DNA of 5,358 nt from Bacteroidota bacterium (GTDB lineage: Bacteria; Bacteroidota; Ignavibacteria; SZUA-365; JAADGX01). A program made the translations under genes and the position numbers. The stretch is from contig JALUUP010000519.1 of assembly GCA_027021285.1 (NCBI GenBank), positions 1 to 5,358 on the forward strand, read 5' to 3'. Shown here piece after piece: positions 1-5,358 of this stretch (within the stretch, counting starts at the first letter, position 1; every line of letters starts with the position of its first letter). A model generated the notes under the pieces. It was given only the letters and a program-made list of their open reading frames with translations. It was not told the DNA's origin and made no database searches.

Positions 1-570
1 ACCGCAAGCCGTCGGCTGCGATCCCGGCACCACTTCCCTGATCGCCAGCAGGCGGGAATCGCCGTCCGCTGGAAGCATGTCCAGCGAGAACTCCCTCCCT
101 TCGAAACGCACCGTGCCGCTGAGACCATTTGGATCGATGGCCAGGTACGCCCACGAACGGCTGCGTCCCTCCACGGCACCACGGAAAAGAACGACGTCCG
201 GCAGCGCCCTGCGGACGTCTCCCCGTTCGGTGCCGACCACGACAATCGCAGCCTCGTTGAAGACGGTGAATCGCCGGAGGCGGAGTGAAACGTTTTCTCC
301 GGAGGGCAGGAAGACGTTTTTCAACTCCAGCTCGGACGAACCGCGAAGTTGCGCCAATGCATTCTTGTTCAGTCGGAAGACCTGTTCTTTTACGTTCTCG
401 ACGGTCGTTTCGCCGTGAACGACGCCCCAGGCGGAAGCGGCGTCAACCACGACCGGGGCTTGCTGGGCCTCGAGCGCACCGGTAAGGAAAACAAGAACGA
501 GAAACAGGTTGGGTAATGTACGCGCGGGAAGCATTATGGTAGAGGCAAGAATGCGTAACATTCGTATCAT
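1..570 (-). CDS. Secreted protein with reprolysin-like (M12B-type) metallopeptidase propeptide, 5' part only
   Basis: This is an open frame of 190 codons from an ATG at 570 to the window edge, with no stop; the C-terminal part, including any catalytic domain, lies outside. Residues 1-35 form an export signal: a long basic start (MIRMLRILAS), a hydrophobic core (LFLVLVFLTG, 22-31) and a likely cleavage after LEA at 35. Residues 85-165 contain V-F-LPSGE, LRLRRF, PDVVLFRGAVEG (124-135), then WAYLAIDPNGLSGTV. The order 'polar-strand LPSG, F/YRG-V-G, S-x-AYL-x-I, G-x-x-G-x-V' resembles the propeptide of secreted M12B/reprolysin-like zinc metallopeptidases, which in Bacteroidota often carry T9SS tails. 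That assignment is from memory of the family, and no HExxH zinc motif is visible because of the truncation. The start is chosen over in-frame ATGs at residues 4 and 13 because only the first has a GAGGA ribosome site at proper spacing. It could also be another secreted protein with a similar N-terminal domain. Confidence 0.6.
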   Translation of the reverse strand, partial: MIRMLRILASTIMLPARTLPNLFLVLVFLTGALEAQQAPVVVDAASAWGVVHGETTVENVKEQVFRLNKNALAQLRGSSELELKNVFLPSGENVSLRLRRFTVFNEAAIVVVGTERGDVRRALPDVVLFRGAVEGRSRSWAYLAIDPNGLSGTVRFEGREFSLDMLPADGDSRLLAIREVVPGSQPTACG

Positions 571-576
571 GGTAAA

Positions 577-581
577 TCCTC
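577..581 (-). promoter_or_regulatory. Ribosome binding site of the secreted peptidase-like gene
   Basis: On the minus strand this reads GAGGA, six bases upstream of the ATG at 570. The two downstream in-frame ATGs lack such a site, so it decides the start and with it the long N-terminal region of the signal peptide. Confidence 0.6.
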
Positions 582-615
582 GTGGCATGTCGTTGTTGTC
601 TTTCCGCTGTGGTAT

Positions 616-642
616 GCCCGGCACGAGCGAGCCCGGGCCGGG
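616..642. promoter_or_regulatory. GC-rich dyad in the divergent intergenic region
   Basis: CCCGGC at 617-622 is the reverse complement of GCCGGG at 637-642, separated by 14 bases. An alternative pairing uses GCCCGG at 616-621 with CCGGGC at 633-638, and the right arm also contains the perfect palindrome GCCCGGGC (631-638). It lies between two divergent genes, 46 bases or more upstream of the minus-strand start. It could be an operator or a hairpin in the leader of the minus-strand transcript; chance is also possible in GC-rich DNA. No function is established. Confidence 0.25.
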
Positions 643-652
643 ATGAGAAGCG

Positions 653-691
653 TTTTTGCTCTACTAAGATACGATATTATTGCTATTTTTA
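653..691 (+). promoter_or_regulatory. AT-rich promoter-like island before the NusG-II gene
   Basis: This is a sharp AT-rich patch in otherwise GC-rich DNA. TATTAT at 675-680 matches five of six bases of a -10 box, and TTTTTG at 653-658 lies 16 bases upstream as a weak -35. TATTTTTA at 684-691 nearly matches the Bacteroidota TAnnTTTG element but has no well-spaced partner. A transcript from here would begin near 687-700, which argues against translation starting at the TTG at 680. The island may also serve the divergent minus-strand gene. This is a reading by eye only. Confidence 0.35.
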
Positions 692-739
692 CCGCTGGAG
701 CGAGACCTCCTTCGCATGTTCCAATCACAGCGGGACGCG

Positions 740-1375
740 ATGAACCGAAGGCAATTTTTCAAATCCGGCTTTTTCAATATCGGCGACCTGTTTCGACAGA
801 ATACCCCGGAACCCATTCGCCCTAAGAAGCAGTTGCGGCTGCTTGATTTGACGATTCTCACAGACGCGCCGGAAGTGGCGGAAAAGTTCGTCGACGAGAA
901 CGTGCGTGAATTCTTCGGAGAACACATGTTGCGACTGCGTCAGAGCGTGCTGCAAGGGGAATTCCCGGGCGGTGTCCTGCTGTTCGAAAACGACCAGCGC
1001 CGCGATCACCGGGACGGTGTCTCCCTGTTCTTCGCCGCCCTCCGCACGATGGAAGATGAACTGGAGCTGCGGCGGGTGCACCACGATCCGACGTTGATTC
1101 GATACTCGAACTTCACCCCGCCCATGAGCAACGCGATCGAGATCCGTCGTCGCGAAACCGTCGTGCGACGCGTGCCTCTCCACGAATCAACCACCTTTAC
1201 CGTAGAGGGCGCGCTTGGTCCCGTAGCAATGAAAATCGAGCACGGCAAATTCTCCATCACCGATGCGGCCTGCCACCACAAGATCTGCGTTGCACATCCT
1301 CCCATCATTACTCCGGGCCAGCGTATCACCTGTCTGCCGAACGAAATCACCGTGGTGGTGAGAGGAGACGGATGA
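740..1375 (+). CDS. NusG domain II-containing protein of unknown function
   Basis: The protein is 211 residues from the ATG at 740; in-frame alternatives are an ATG at 716 and a TTG at 680. I prefer 740 because the protein then begins MNRRQFFKSGF, a common leader-like start, because a GGGA lies four bases upstream, and because the upstream starts overlap the promoter-like island. Residues 2-8 (NRRQFFK) resemble a twin-arginine motif, but no hydrophobic core follows (GFFNIGDLFRQN), so Tat export is doubtful. Residues 30-130 are charged, with no recognised fold. Residues about 155-209 match NusG domain II-like proteins: EGALGPVAMKIEHGKFSI, then ACHHKIC, then GQRITCLPNEITVVV. Cysteines fall at 178, 183 and 198 in the spacing usual for that family. 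The transcription-factor NGN domain of true NusG is absent, so this is not a NusG. Stand-alone NusG-II proteins are often envelope-associated, but their function is not well known. Its neighbours give no clue to a pathway. Confidence 0.72.
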   Translation: MNRRQFFKSGFFNIGDLFRQNTPEPIRPKKQLRLLDLTILTDAPEVAEKFVDENVREFFGEHMLRLRQSVLQGEFPGGVLLFENDQRRDHRDGVSLFFAALRTMEDELELRRVHHDPTLIRYSNFTPPMSNAIEIRRRETVVRRVPLHESTTFTVEGALGPVAMKIEHGKFSITDAACHHKICVAHPPIITPGQRITCLPNEITVVVRGDG

Positions 1376-1630
1376 CGAACGAGGGCGTGGACCCCGTGAA
1401 TTTGACGTTCGGATTCATCCCTTCTCGAGGACGGAAAACCAAAGGCCGAAAACGTCCGAAAGTAATTGAACCTTCTCACGCGTAAAGACTTTCCCTTTCC
1501 TACGTTCCTTTCACCATTAGCGCTCCAGGGGCGCCCAGGACGACATGTAAAAAACTTCACGCAGATTCGACGCCTAATGGCAGCGAAAAGCATCGCGCGG
1601 TTCGGCGACGAGTACAAGCGTATGGGAGCT

Positions 1631-1660
1631 TTCGATCATTACAGTGTTTGATATTAATCG
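1631..1660 (+). promoter_or_regulatory. Possible promoter of the heparinase II/III-family gene
   Basis: The most AT-rich part of the gap before the lyase contains TTCGAT (1631-1636) and TATTAA (1652-1657), spaced by only 15 bases, plus a TTTGATATTAAT run. This would place a start of transcription about 70 bases before the ATG. The boxes are poor and the spacing short, so this marks the likeliest region and not a defined promoter. Confidence 0.2.
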
Positions 1661-1724
1661 CGGAAATTACGAGACTACCGCACGGCATCCAGGACATGGT
1701 TCGTCTCATCGGTTCCAGCACAAC

Positions 1725-1732
1725 AGGGAGGA
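1725..1732 (+). promoter_or_regulatory. Strong ribosome binding site of the lyase gene
   Basis: AGGGAGGA lies immediately upstream of the ATG at 1736, with the GGAGG core four bases from the start codon. It is the best Shine-Dalgarno sequence in the window and fixes the start that gives an intact signal peptide. Confidence 0.8.
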
Positions 1733-1735
1733 ATA

Positions 1736-4246
1736 ATGGTTTTTCGGACAATTATCGGAAGCATGATACTCGGCGTTCTCTTCACCGCGAACGCGCAATA
1801 CAAGCTGAGCCAGCATCCACGTATTTTCATCAACCCGGAAAGCCTTCCCGGGCTGGTCGTAAAAGCGGAGGGAAGCGGTCTGACGGCGGATGACTACGTA
1901 ATGATCAAGAAGGAAGCCGACGAATTCGTGCGGCGGAAATCCTTCAGGAAAATCAACAGCGTGTGGCACAGGCCGACCGACATGCTGTGCACCGCTCTTG
2001 CCTACCTCGTGGAACGCGCGCACGGAAATGCCGAGGCGAACAAGTACGCGAGAGCGATCGTCGCGGTGTGGGGCGACGGCTCCATCCTGTCCCGCTCCGG
2101 CAGCGGCCACTTCGGCAGCTTCGCCATCGCGTACGATTGGATCTACGACGCCATGACGGCCGCGGAGAGAAAACGCTTCGGCGACAAGCTGGGGGAGTGG
2201 CTGTTCTGGTACACGAACACTCCCGAGATCGTCCTGCGTTACGGGGACTGGTTGTATAACCAGACCTGGGGTCCCGCGCACCTTAACACACCGAACACCC
2301 GCGACGGCATTACCGGCAAGCTCTTCGTGGCGCTGGCGCTCAAGGGAGCGGGCACCGTGCACGAGAACGCCTGTTCCCGCTTTCTCGACTCCTGGTACCA
2401 GCGCATTCCCGCCGACTGCATACCCCGTTTCGACCGGATGGGCGGCGTGTGGTCGGAAAGCATGGGCCACGGCGTGTACGGTCCCGTGCGGGTGATCCCC
2501 TGGGCGTTCGAAGCGTGGCGCACCACCACGGGTCTGGACTGGTTTCAACTGGGCACGTCAACCACGTTTCTGAAGGAAATGAACGCCTGGGCCGTGCATC
2601 TTTCACTGCCGTTCGACCACAGCACCGCGTACATCGACGACAACAGCGGAGGATTGCTGGAGAACTACTGGAACATGACGGGACCTATCCTGGGCGCGCG
2701 TTACGCGGACCCGGTGGCGAACGAAATCAGCAGGCGCTTTGACCGGGGCACGTGGCCGCGGGATTGGTTCTCCATTCCCTGGATCCGGTTCATCGCGTAC
2801 GACCCGTCAATGGAGCCGAAAACGCCGGGGCAGGCAGGATGGCCCACGGCGCGCTTGTTCACCGGCGCCGGGCACGTGTACATGAGAAGCGACTGGGATG
2901 ACCCGAACGCCACCTGGGCGTTCTTCGGGGCCGGGCCGTGGTACGCGAACCACTCCCGCGACGATGAAGGTCATTTCCTCATCGCCAGGAAAGGCTGGCT
3001 CGTGCTCCGAGGCGGAGGCATGGGACACAACGACGACGATTACTACGCGGGGGGATCGCTGGTCTATAACATCGTCACCATCTTTGATTCCACCGAGGTG
3101 TTTCGCCGCCTCACTCCGGGAGCCAACCGCCTCGCGGAAGGGGGAACGAAAAACGAGCGTGACGGCGGGATCATCCGACACGTGTACGGGCACCCCCATG
3201 ATATGGTCATCGAGCGGGGAACGATGGTCGCCTTCGAACATGAGAACGATTACACGTACGCCGCGGCCGATTTGACCGAAGCGTACAGGAGCAACAAGGT
3301 CAGGGAGGTCACCAGGCAGTTCGTGTACCTGCGGGGCCGAAGGGAATTCTTCGTCATCTTCGACCGCGTGGATGCGACAAACCCTAATTTTCCCAAGCAT
3401 TGGTTCCTGCATATCCCCTCCGAACCGTCCGTTCGTGGGACGGAAACGGAACGCACGCCGGGACACGTGTATTCCAGCGCGGACGCGCGTTTCGTAACGT
3501 GGCTGAGCGATTCCGCGGGTTCTCCCTACGAGATGCGCAGCGCCGGGAAAGCGCGGGCGTTTCTCAAGACTGTTTTGCCCCGGGGCGCGGTCGTGACAAG
3601 GCGCGGCGGCGAAGGACATGATTTGTGGGGTCACCCGGATGAGCCGACCGCCCAGTACAATCACGCGGGAAAACGTTCAAACCGACCGCCGGTGGTGCCC
3701 TGGCGCCTGGAAGTGCAGGCTCCGCGCGGGCAAACACGGGATTACTTCCTCCACGTGCTGGAAATCGGAGAGGAACAGGACACGGCCATGTCGGCGATCA
3801 CCCTCCTGGAGCCGGACAGCGGTACGGTCGGTGTGCGCATCGTGGATCCGTACGGAAAACCCGTGGAGGTGTATTTCGCGCGTCTCGGTCCACTCGATTT
3901 CGAATTGCAGTCAGGTATCACCTCGGTTTCTTCGGCAAGGCGCAATGAAAACAAGAAACTTGAACTCGGATTGAGCTACCCGAACCCGGTTTCTTCTTCG
4001 GCTTCCGGCGCGGTCATTCCCTTCGAGGTACGCGGATCTGAAAGAACGATCACGTTGAAGATATTCAACACCCTCGGCAGGGAAGTGCGAACGCTCGTTG
4101 ACGAAAGGATTCCGGAAGGAAAGCATACCGTGACGTGGAACGGTAGGGACGATTCAGGATTGCCGGTCGAGCCGGGAGTGTATTTCTATGTTTTGAAATC
4201 CGGCGATGGAATCCGCCTGGCGGGAAAACTCCTCTGGCCGCGATGA
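1736..4246 (+). CDS. Secreted heparinase II/III-family polysaccharide lyase with T9SS C-terminal domain
   Basis: This 836-residue protein is complete. Residues 1-20 are a signal peptide (MVFRTIIGSMILGVLFTANA, then Q). Residues about 26-360 look like the helical alpha/alpha-toroid of polysaccharide lyases: it opens HPRIFINPESLPGL and includes YDWIYDAMTAAER, WLYNQTWGPAHLN (172-184) and WSESMGHGVYG (239-249). Residues about 375-690 are the heparinase II/III-type beta-sandwich: GHVYMRSDW (379-387), NHSRDDEGHF (405-414), GGGMGHNDDDYY, LPRGAV, GGEGHDLW (624-631), WRLEV and FLHVLE (671-676). Residues about 746-836 form a FlgD-like T9SS type A tail (YPNPV, IFNTLGREVRTL, TWNGRDDSG, PGVYFYVLKSG). Such enzymes cleave uronic-acid-containing polysaccharides by beta-elimination, using Tyr/His with an Asn or His helper. 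Candidate residues are N175, H182, Y248 and H406, by position only. The substrate (alginate, glycosaminoglycan, ulvan-like or other) cannot be told. Expected location is the cell surface or outside. It faces a cupin lipoprotein gene tail-to-tail. Confidence 0.85.
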   Translation: MVFRTIIGSMILGVLFTANAQYKLSQHPRIFINPESLPGLVVKAEGSGLTADDYVMIKKEADEFVRRKSFRKINSVWHRPTDMLCTALAYLVERAHGNAEANKYARAIVAVWGDGSILSRSGSGHFGSFAIAYDWIYDAMTAAERKRFGDKLGEWLFWYTNTPEIVLRYGDWLYNQTWGPAHLNTPNTRDGITGKLFVALALKGAGTVHENACSRFLDSWYQRIPADCIPRFDRMGGVWSESMGHGVYGPVRVIPWAFEAWRTTTGLDWFQLGTSTTFLKEMNAWAVHLSLPFDHSTAYIDDNSGGLLENYWNMTGPILGARYADPVANEISRRFDRGTWPRDWFSIPWIRFIAYDPSMEPKTPGQAGWPTARLFTGAGHVYMRSDWDDPNATWAFFGAGPWYANHSRDDEGHFLIARKGWLVLRGGGMGHNDDDYYAGGSLVYNIVTIFDSTEVFRRLTPGANRLAEGGTKNERDGGIIRHVYGHPHDMVIERGTMVAFEHENDYTYAAADLTEAYRSNKVREVTRQFVYLRGRREFFVIFDRVDATNPNFPKHWFLHIPSEPSVRGTETERTPGHVYSSADARFVTWLSDSAGSPYEMRSAGKARAFLKTVLPRGAVVTRRGGEGHDLWGHPDEPTAQYNHAGKRSNRPPVVPWRLEVQAPRGQTRDYFLHVLEIGEEQDTAMSAITLLEPDSGTVGVRIVDPYGKPVEVYFARLGPLDFELQSGITSVSSARRNENKKLELGLSYPNPVSSSASGAVIPFEVRGSERTITLKIFNTLGREVRTLVDERIPEGKHTVTWNGRDDSGLPVEPGVYFYVLKSGDGIRLAGKLLWPR

Positions 4247-4263
4247 TCGAGCGGCAGTTATTT
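4237..4263 (+). terminator. Weak hairpin at the lyase stop codon, possible terminator
   Basis: GCCGC (4237-4241) pairs with GCGGC (4251-4255) around a nine-base loop that contains the lyase stop codon, and AGTTATTT follows. The stem is short and the T-tract is interrupted. The position, spanning the only 11 bases between two convergent genes, is what makes it worth noting; the sequence alone is weak. Confidence 0.22.
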
Positions 4264-4701
4264 CGACCGGCGCCCACTCTCCGCGACCACGTAAAGATAT
4301 TGCAACCTGGACGTGCCGGTATTGACGACGTCGTGGGTGGTGTTGGGAGGGCAGTACGCAAGGCGGCCGGGACCGATGGAAAGAACAGCGCCGTCGCGGA
4401 TACGCATTTCACCACGGCCGCGGAAGACGATAACCAGTTCTTCGAATGATTCCGTGCTGTGTTCCCCGGCGGATTCCCCCGGCGACAGCGTAACAAGTCC
4501 CGACCGCATCGTGAAGCTTTCAGGCGGACCGGACAGCGCCTCCTGGTAAACACCGCTTGCAGTATCGATGACGATAATCTTCGCCGCGGGCGTGTCTTCC
4601 ACCGCGCCTTCGTGCGTACAAGAACCGAAGAAGACGAAAACGAAGACGGTCCCCGAAAGGAAGAACCTGGAGAAGAAATTGAAAAGATCTAGTGCCGACA
4701 T
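4258..4701 (-). CDS. Small cupin-domain lipoprotein
   Basis: The protein is 147 residues from the ATG at 4701. Residues 1-28 form a lipoprotein signal: a hydrophobic run (FFLSGTVFVFVFF) ending FGSC with the lipid-modified Cys at 28. Residues about 60-140 are a single cupin beta-barrel. Motif 1, G(x)5HxH(x)4E(x)6G, is met by G75, H81, E88 and G95, but the second His is replaced by Thr83. Motif 2, G(x)5PxG(x)2H(x)3N, is met by G112, P118, H123 and N127, with Asn for the Gly. Three metal ligands (H81, E88, H123) therefore remain. Single-domain cupins bind small molecules or metals and have varied roles; the reaction here is unknown. It should sit anchored in the envelope. The gene begins 23 bases after the stop of the glycoside hydrolase on the same strand, so the two are probably one operon. 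It ends 11 bases from the convergent lyase gene. Confidence 0.8.
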   Translation of the reverse strand: MSALDLFNFFSRFFLSGTVFVFVFFGSCTHEGAVEDTPAAKIIVIDTASGVYQEALSGPPESFTMRSGLVTLSPGESAGEHSTESFEELVIVFRGRGEMRIRDGAVLSIGPGRLAYCPPNTTHDVVNTGTSRLQYLYVVAESGRRSK

Positions 4702-4711
4702 GGATTCTCAA

Positions 4712-4716
4712 CCTCC
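4712..4716 (-). promoter_or_regulatory. Ribosome binding site of the cupin lipoprotein gene
   Basis: On the minus strand this reads GGAGG, ten bases upstream of the ATG at 4701 and just after the stop codon of the upstream hydrolase gene. It supports translation of the cupin from the same transcript and supports the chosen start, which gives a complete lipoprotein signal. Confidence 0.65.
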
Positions 4717-4724
4717 GAAAATCG

Positions 4725-5358
4725 CTACCTGGCGCGCGCCATGCTTCCCGTGATCAACCGACGACCATCGGATTTCAGCGTGTAGTAATAGATGCCACTC
4801 CGCACGTCGTTTCCCGTTTCATCTTTCGCGTCCCACGTGAAACGGACGCGATTCCCCGCGCGGTTTTCCCGGGTCAATCGGCGGATTTCCCGGCCCAGCC
4901 GGTCGTAAATCCTGATTTCAATCCTTCCCGGATTAAAACCTTCGTAGACGATCGTTGTGGCATTGGAAAACGGGTTGGGGAAATTCCTCGCAAGATGAAA
5001 GCGCTTTGCAGCCTCTTTATTTTCCTCGACGGAAGTGATCCCTGAGAAATGTCGCGCGAACAAATCTATGAAGCCTGTTTGATACACCTGGTCCATCCTT
5101 TGGTAATAGAACTGGGCGCCGTTGTTGAAATTCCAGACCGCGAAATGCCAGCCTTCCTCACCGGCAATGGTCATGATGTCGTCCAGGTATTGCTCGCCGC
5201 CGTTTTGCGGATGCGAAATGCCCAGTTCACCGACGATGACGGGAATATTGCCGCCCGTGCTCTTTCTGAAATCTCTCACGGGCTTGTAAACCACGTCCCG
5301 CAGGAACGCCTTGTCGAACGTCGCGAAGTCCTGCAGCTCGTTGCTCCAGAAGGATCCC
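4725..5358 (-). CDS. Clan GH-A (GH5/cellulase-like) glycoside hydrolase with T9SS C-terminal domain, 3' part
   Basis: The frame is open from the right window edge through the stop at 4725-4727, giving 210 whole codons of the C-terminal part; the true start lies outside. A GTG at 5294 is in frame but falls inside the domain and is not the start. The visible part reads FWSNELQDFATFDKAFL, then NIPVIVGELGI, then GWHFAVWNFNNGAQFYY. The IPVIVGE-LG stretch is the end of barrel strand 7 in GH5 and related clan GH-A enzymes, where the Glu (codon 5226-5228) is the catalytic nucleophile. The GWHFAVWNF stretch fits strand 8 with its substrate-stacking Trp. The acid/base Glu-Asn pair on strand 4 lies outside the window. 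From about 5000 down to the stop is a FlgD-like T9SS type A tail: NFPNPFSNATTIVYE, IYDRLGREIRRL, TWDAKDETGNDVRSGIYYY. It probably acts on a beta-glucan, mannan or similar polymer outside the cell. Other GH-A families cannot be excluded. It is followed after 23 bases by the cupin lipoprotein gene. Confidence 0.72.
   Translation of the reverse strand, partial: GSFWSNELQDFATFDKAFLRDVVYKPVRDFRKSTGGNIPVIVGELGISHPQNGGEQYLDDIMTIAGEEGWHFAVWNFNNGAQFYYQRMDQVYQTGFIDLFARHFSGITSVEENKEAAKRFHLARNFPNPFSNATTIVYEGFNPGRIEIRIYDRLGREIRRLTRENRAGNRVRFTWDAKDETGNDVRSGIYYYTLKSDGRRLITGSMARAR

Larger units (their letters stand above)
1376..1735. other. 360-base gene-free interval, probable leader of the lyase gene
   Basis: No convincing gene is visible on either strand. 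The small open frames here start at weak codons without ribosome sites and resemble no family known to me. Base composition is less GC-rich than in the flanking genes, especially after 1630. The only local structure I see is the eight-base palindrome GGGCGCCC at 1529-1536. I found no clear intrinsic terminator after the NusG-II gene and no tRNA-like cloverleaf. The interval most likely holds the 3' end of one transcript and the promoter and leader of the lyase gene. Confidence 0.5.

Noticed and set aside
77..418. Plus-strand frame of 113 codons
   Set aside because: It is antisense to the signal-peptide-bearing gene at 1-570, and its Arg/Ser/Thr-rich product is typical of a shadow frame.
680..739. 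Upstream starts (TTG 680, ATG 716) for the NusG-II protein
   Set aside because: The TTG sits inside the likely -10 region, and the ATG at 716 has its nearest GGAG about 15 bases away. The start at 740 gives the familiar MNRRQFFKSG opening.
1529..1536. GGGCGCCC palindrome as a terminator stem
   Set aside because: It has no loop and no following T-tract, and it lies about 150 bases after the stop codon of the gene upstream.
725..1617. Two overlapping minus-strand frames (725-1183 and 1006-1617) opposite the NusG-II gene
   Set aside because: The plus-strand protein has the conserved NusG-II cysteine pattern, while the antisense products look like no known family and cross the intergenic gap.
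1466..1651. Small plus-strand frame of 61 codons inside the intergenic gap
   Set aside because: It begins at a TTG without a ribosome binding site and resembles no family; kept as non-coding.
1706..2548. Long minus-strand open frame of 280 codons opposite the lyase
   Set aside because: It lies antisense to a protein with clear domains and a signal peptide. Its product is low-complexity in character (many Arg, Val, His, Gly) and typical of a shadow frame in GC-rich DNA.
2807..3664. Minus-strand open frame of 285 codons opposite the lyase beta-sandwich
   Set aside because: It mirrors the codon pattern of the lyase gene, has no recognisable domain and no ribosome site that I can see.
5352..5357. 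BamHI site at the right edge, suggesting a cloning boundary
   Set aside because: The same six bases occur inside the lyase gene, and the hydrolase frame continues openly to the edge, so the cut looks arbitrary.

Overview
The window looks like chromosomal DNA from a fairly GC-rich member of the Bacteroidota or wider FCB group. The main clue is that two separate secreted enzymes end in FlgD-like/Ig-like C-terminal domains of the type A kind used as sorting signals by the type IX secretion system (T9SS). A Phe-containing lipobox and purine-rich Shine-Dalgarno sequences fit this placement. The sequence does not settle the class; Ignavibacteria-like or Rhodothermota-like lineages are plausible. 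I see no transposase, integrase, CRISPR array, tRNA or rRNA.

Layout, left to right. (1) Positions 1-570, minus strand: the 5' part (190 codons) of a secreted protein with a signal peptide and a region resembling the propeptide of reprolysin-like (M12B-type) metallopeptidases; it runs off the left edge. (2) Positions 571-739: a divergent intergenic region with a GC-rich dyad and an AT-rich promoter-like island. (3) Positions 740-1375, plus strand: a protein of about 211 residues with an unrecognised N-terminal part and a C-terminal NusG domain II-like module carrying three cysteines. (4) Positions 1376-1735: a 360-base stretch with no convincing gene, probably the promoter and leader of the next gene. 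(5) Positions 1736-4246, plus strand: a complete 836-residue secreted heparinase II/III-family polysaccharide lyase with signal peptide, helical (alpha/alpha) catalytic part, beta-sandwich part and T9SS C-terminal domain. (6) Positions 4258-4701, minus strand: a small cupin-domain lipoprotein, tail-to-tail with the lyase. (7) Positions 4725-5358, minus strand: the 3' part of a probable clan GH-A (GH5/cellulase-like) glycoside hydrolase with a T9SS C-terminal domain; its 5' end lies beyond the right edge.

Functionally, the right half reads as a small extracellular polysaccharide-processing locus. A lyase and a glycoside hydrolase would both be exported through the outer membrane by the T9SS, and an envelope-anchored cupin protein lies 23 bases downstream of the hydrolase in an apparent operon. 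No SusC/SusD pair, sugar regulator or transporter lies inside the window, so the substrate cannot be read from context. The left half (protease and NusG-II protein) has no obvious functional link to it. Nothing here proves a new defence or mobile system. The most open questions are the lyase's substrate and active site, the role of the cupin lipoprotein, and the NusG-II protein of unknown function.
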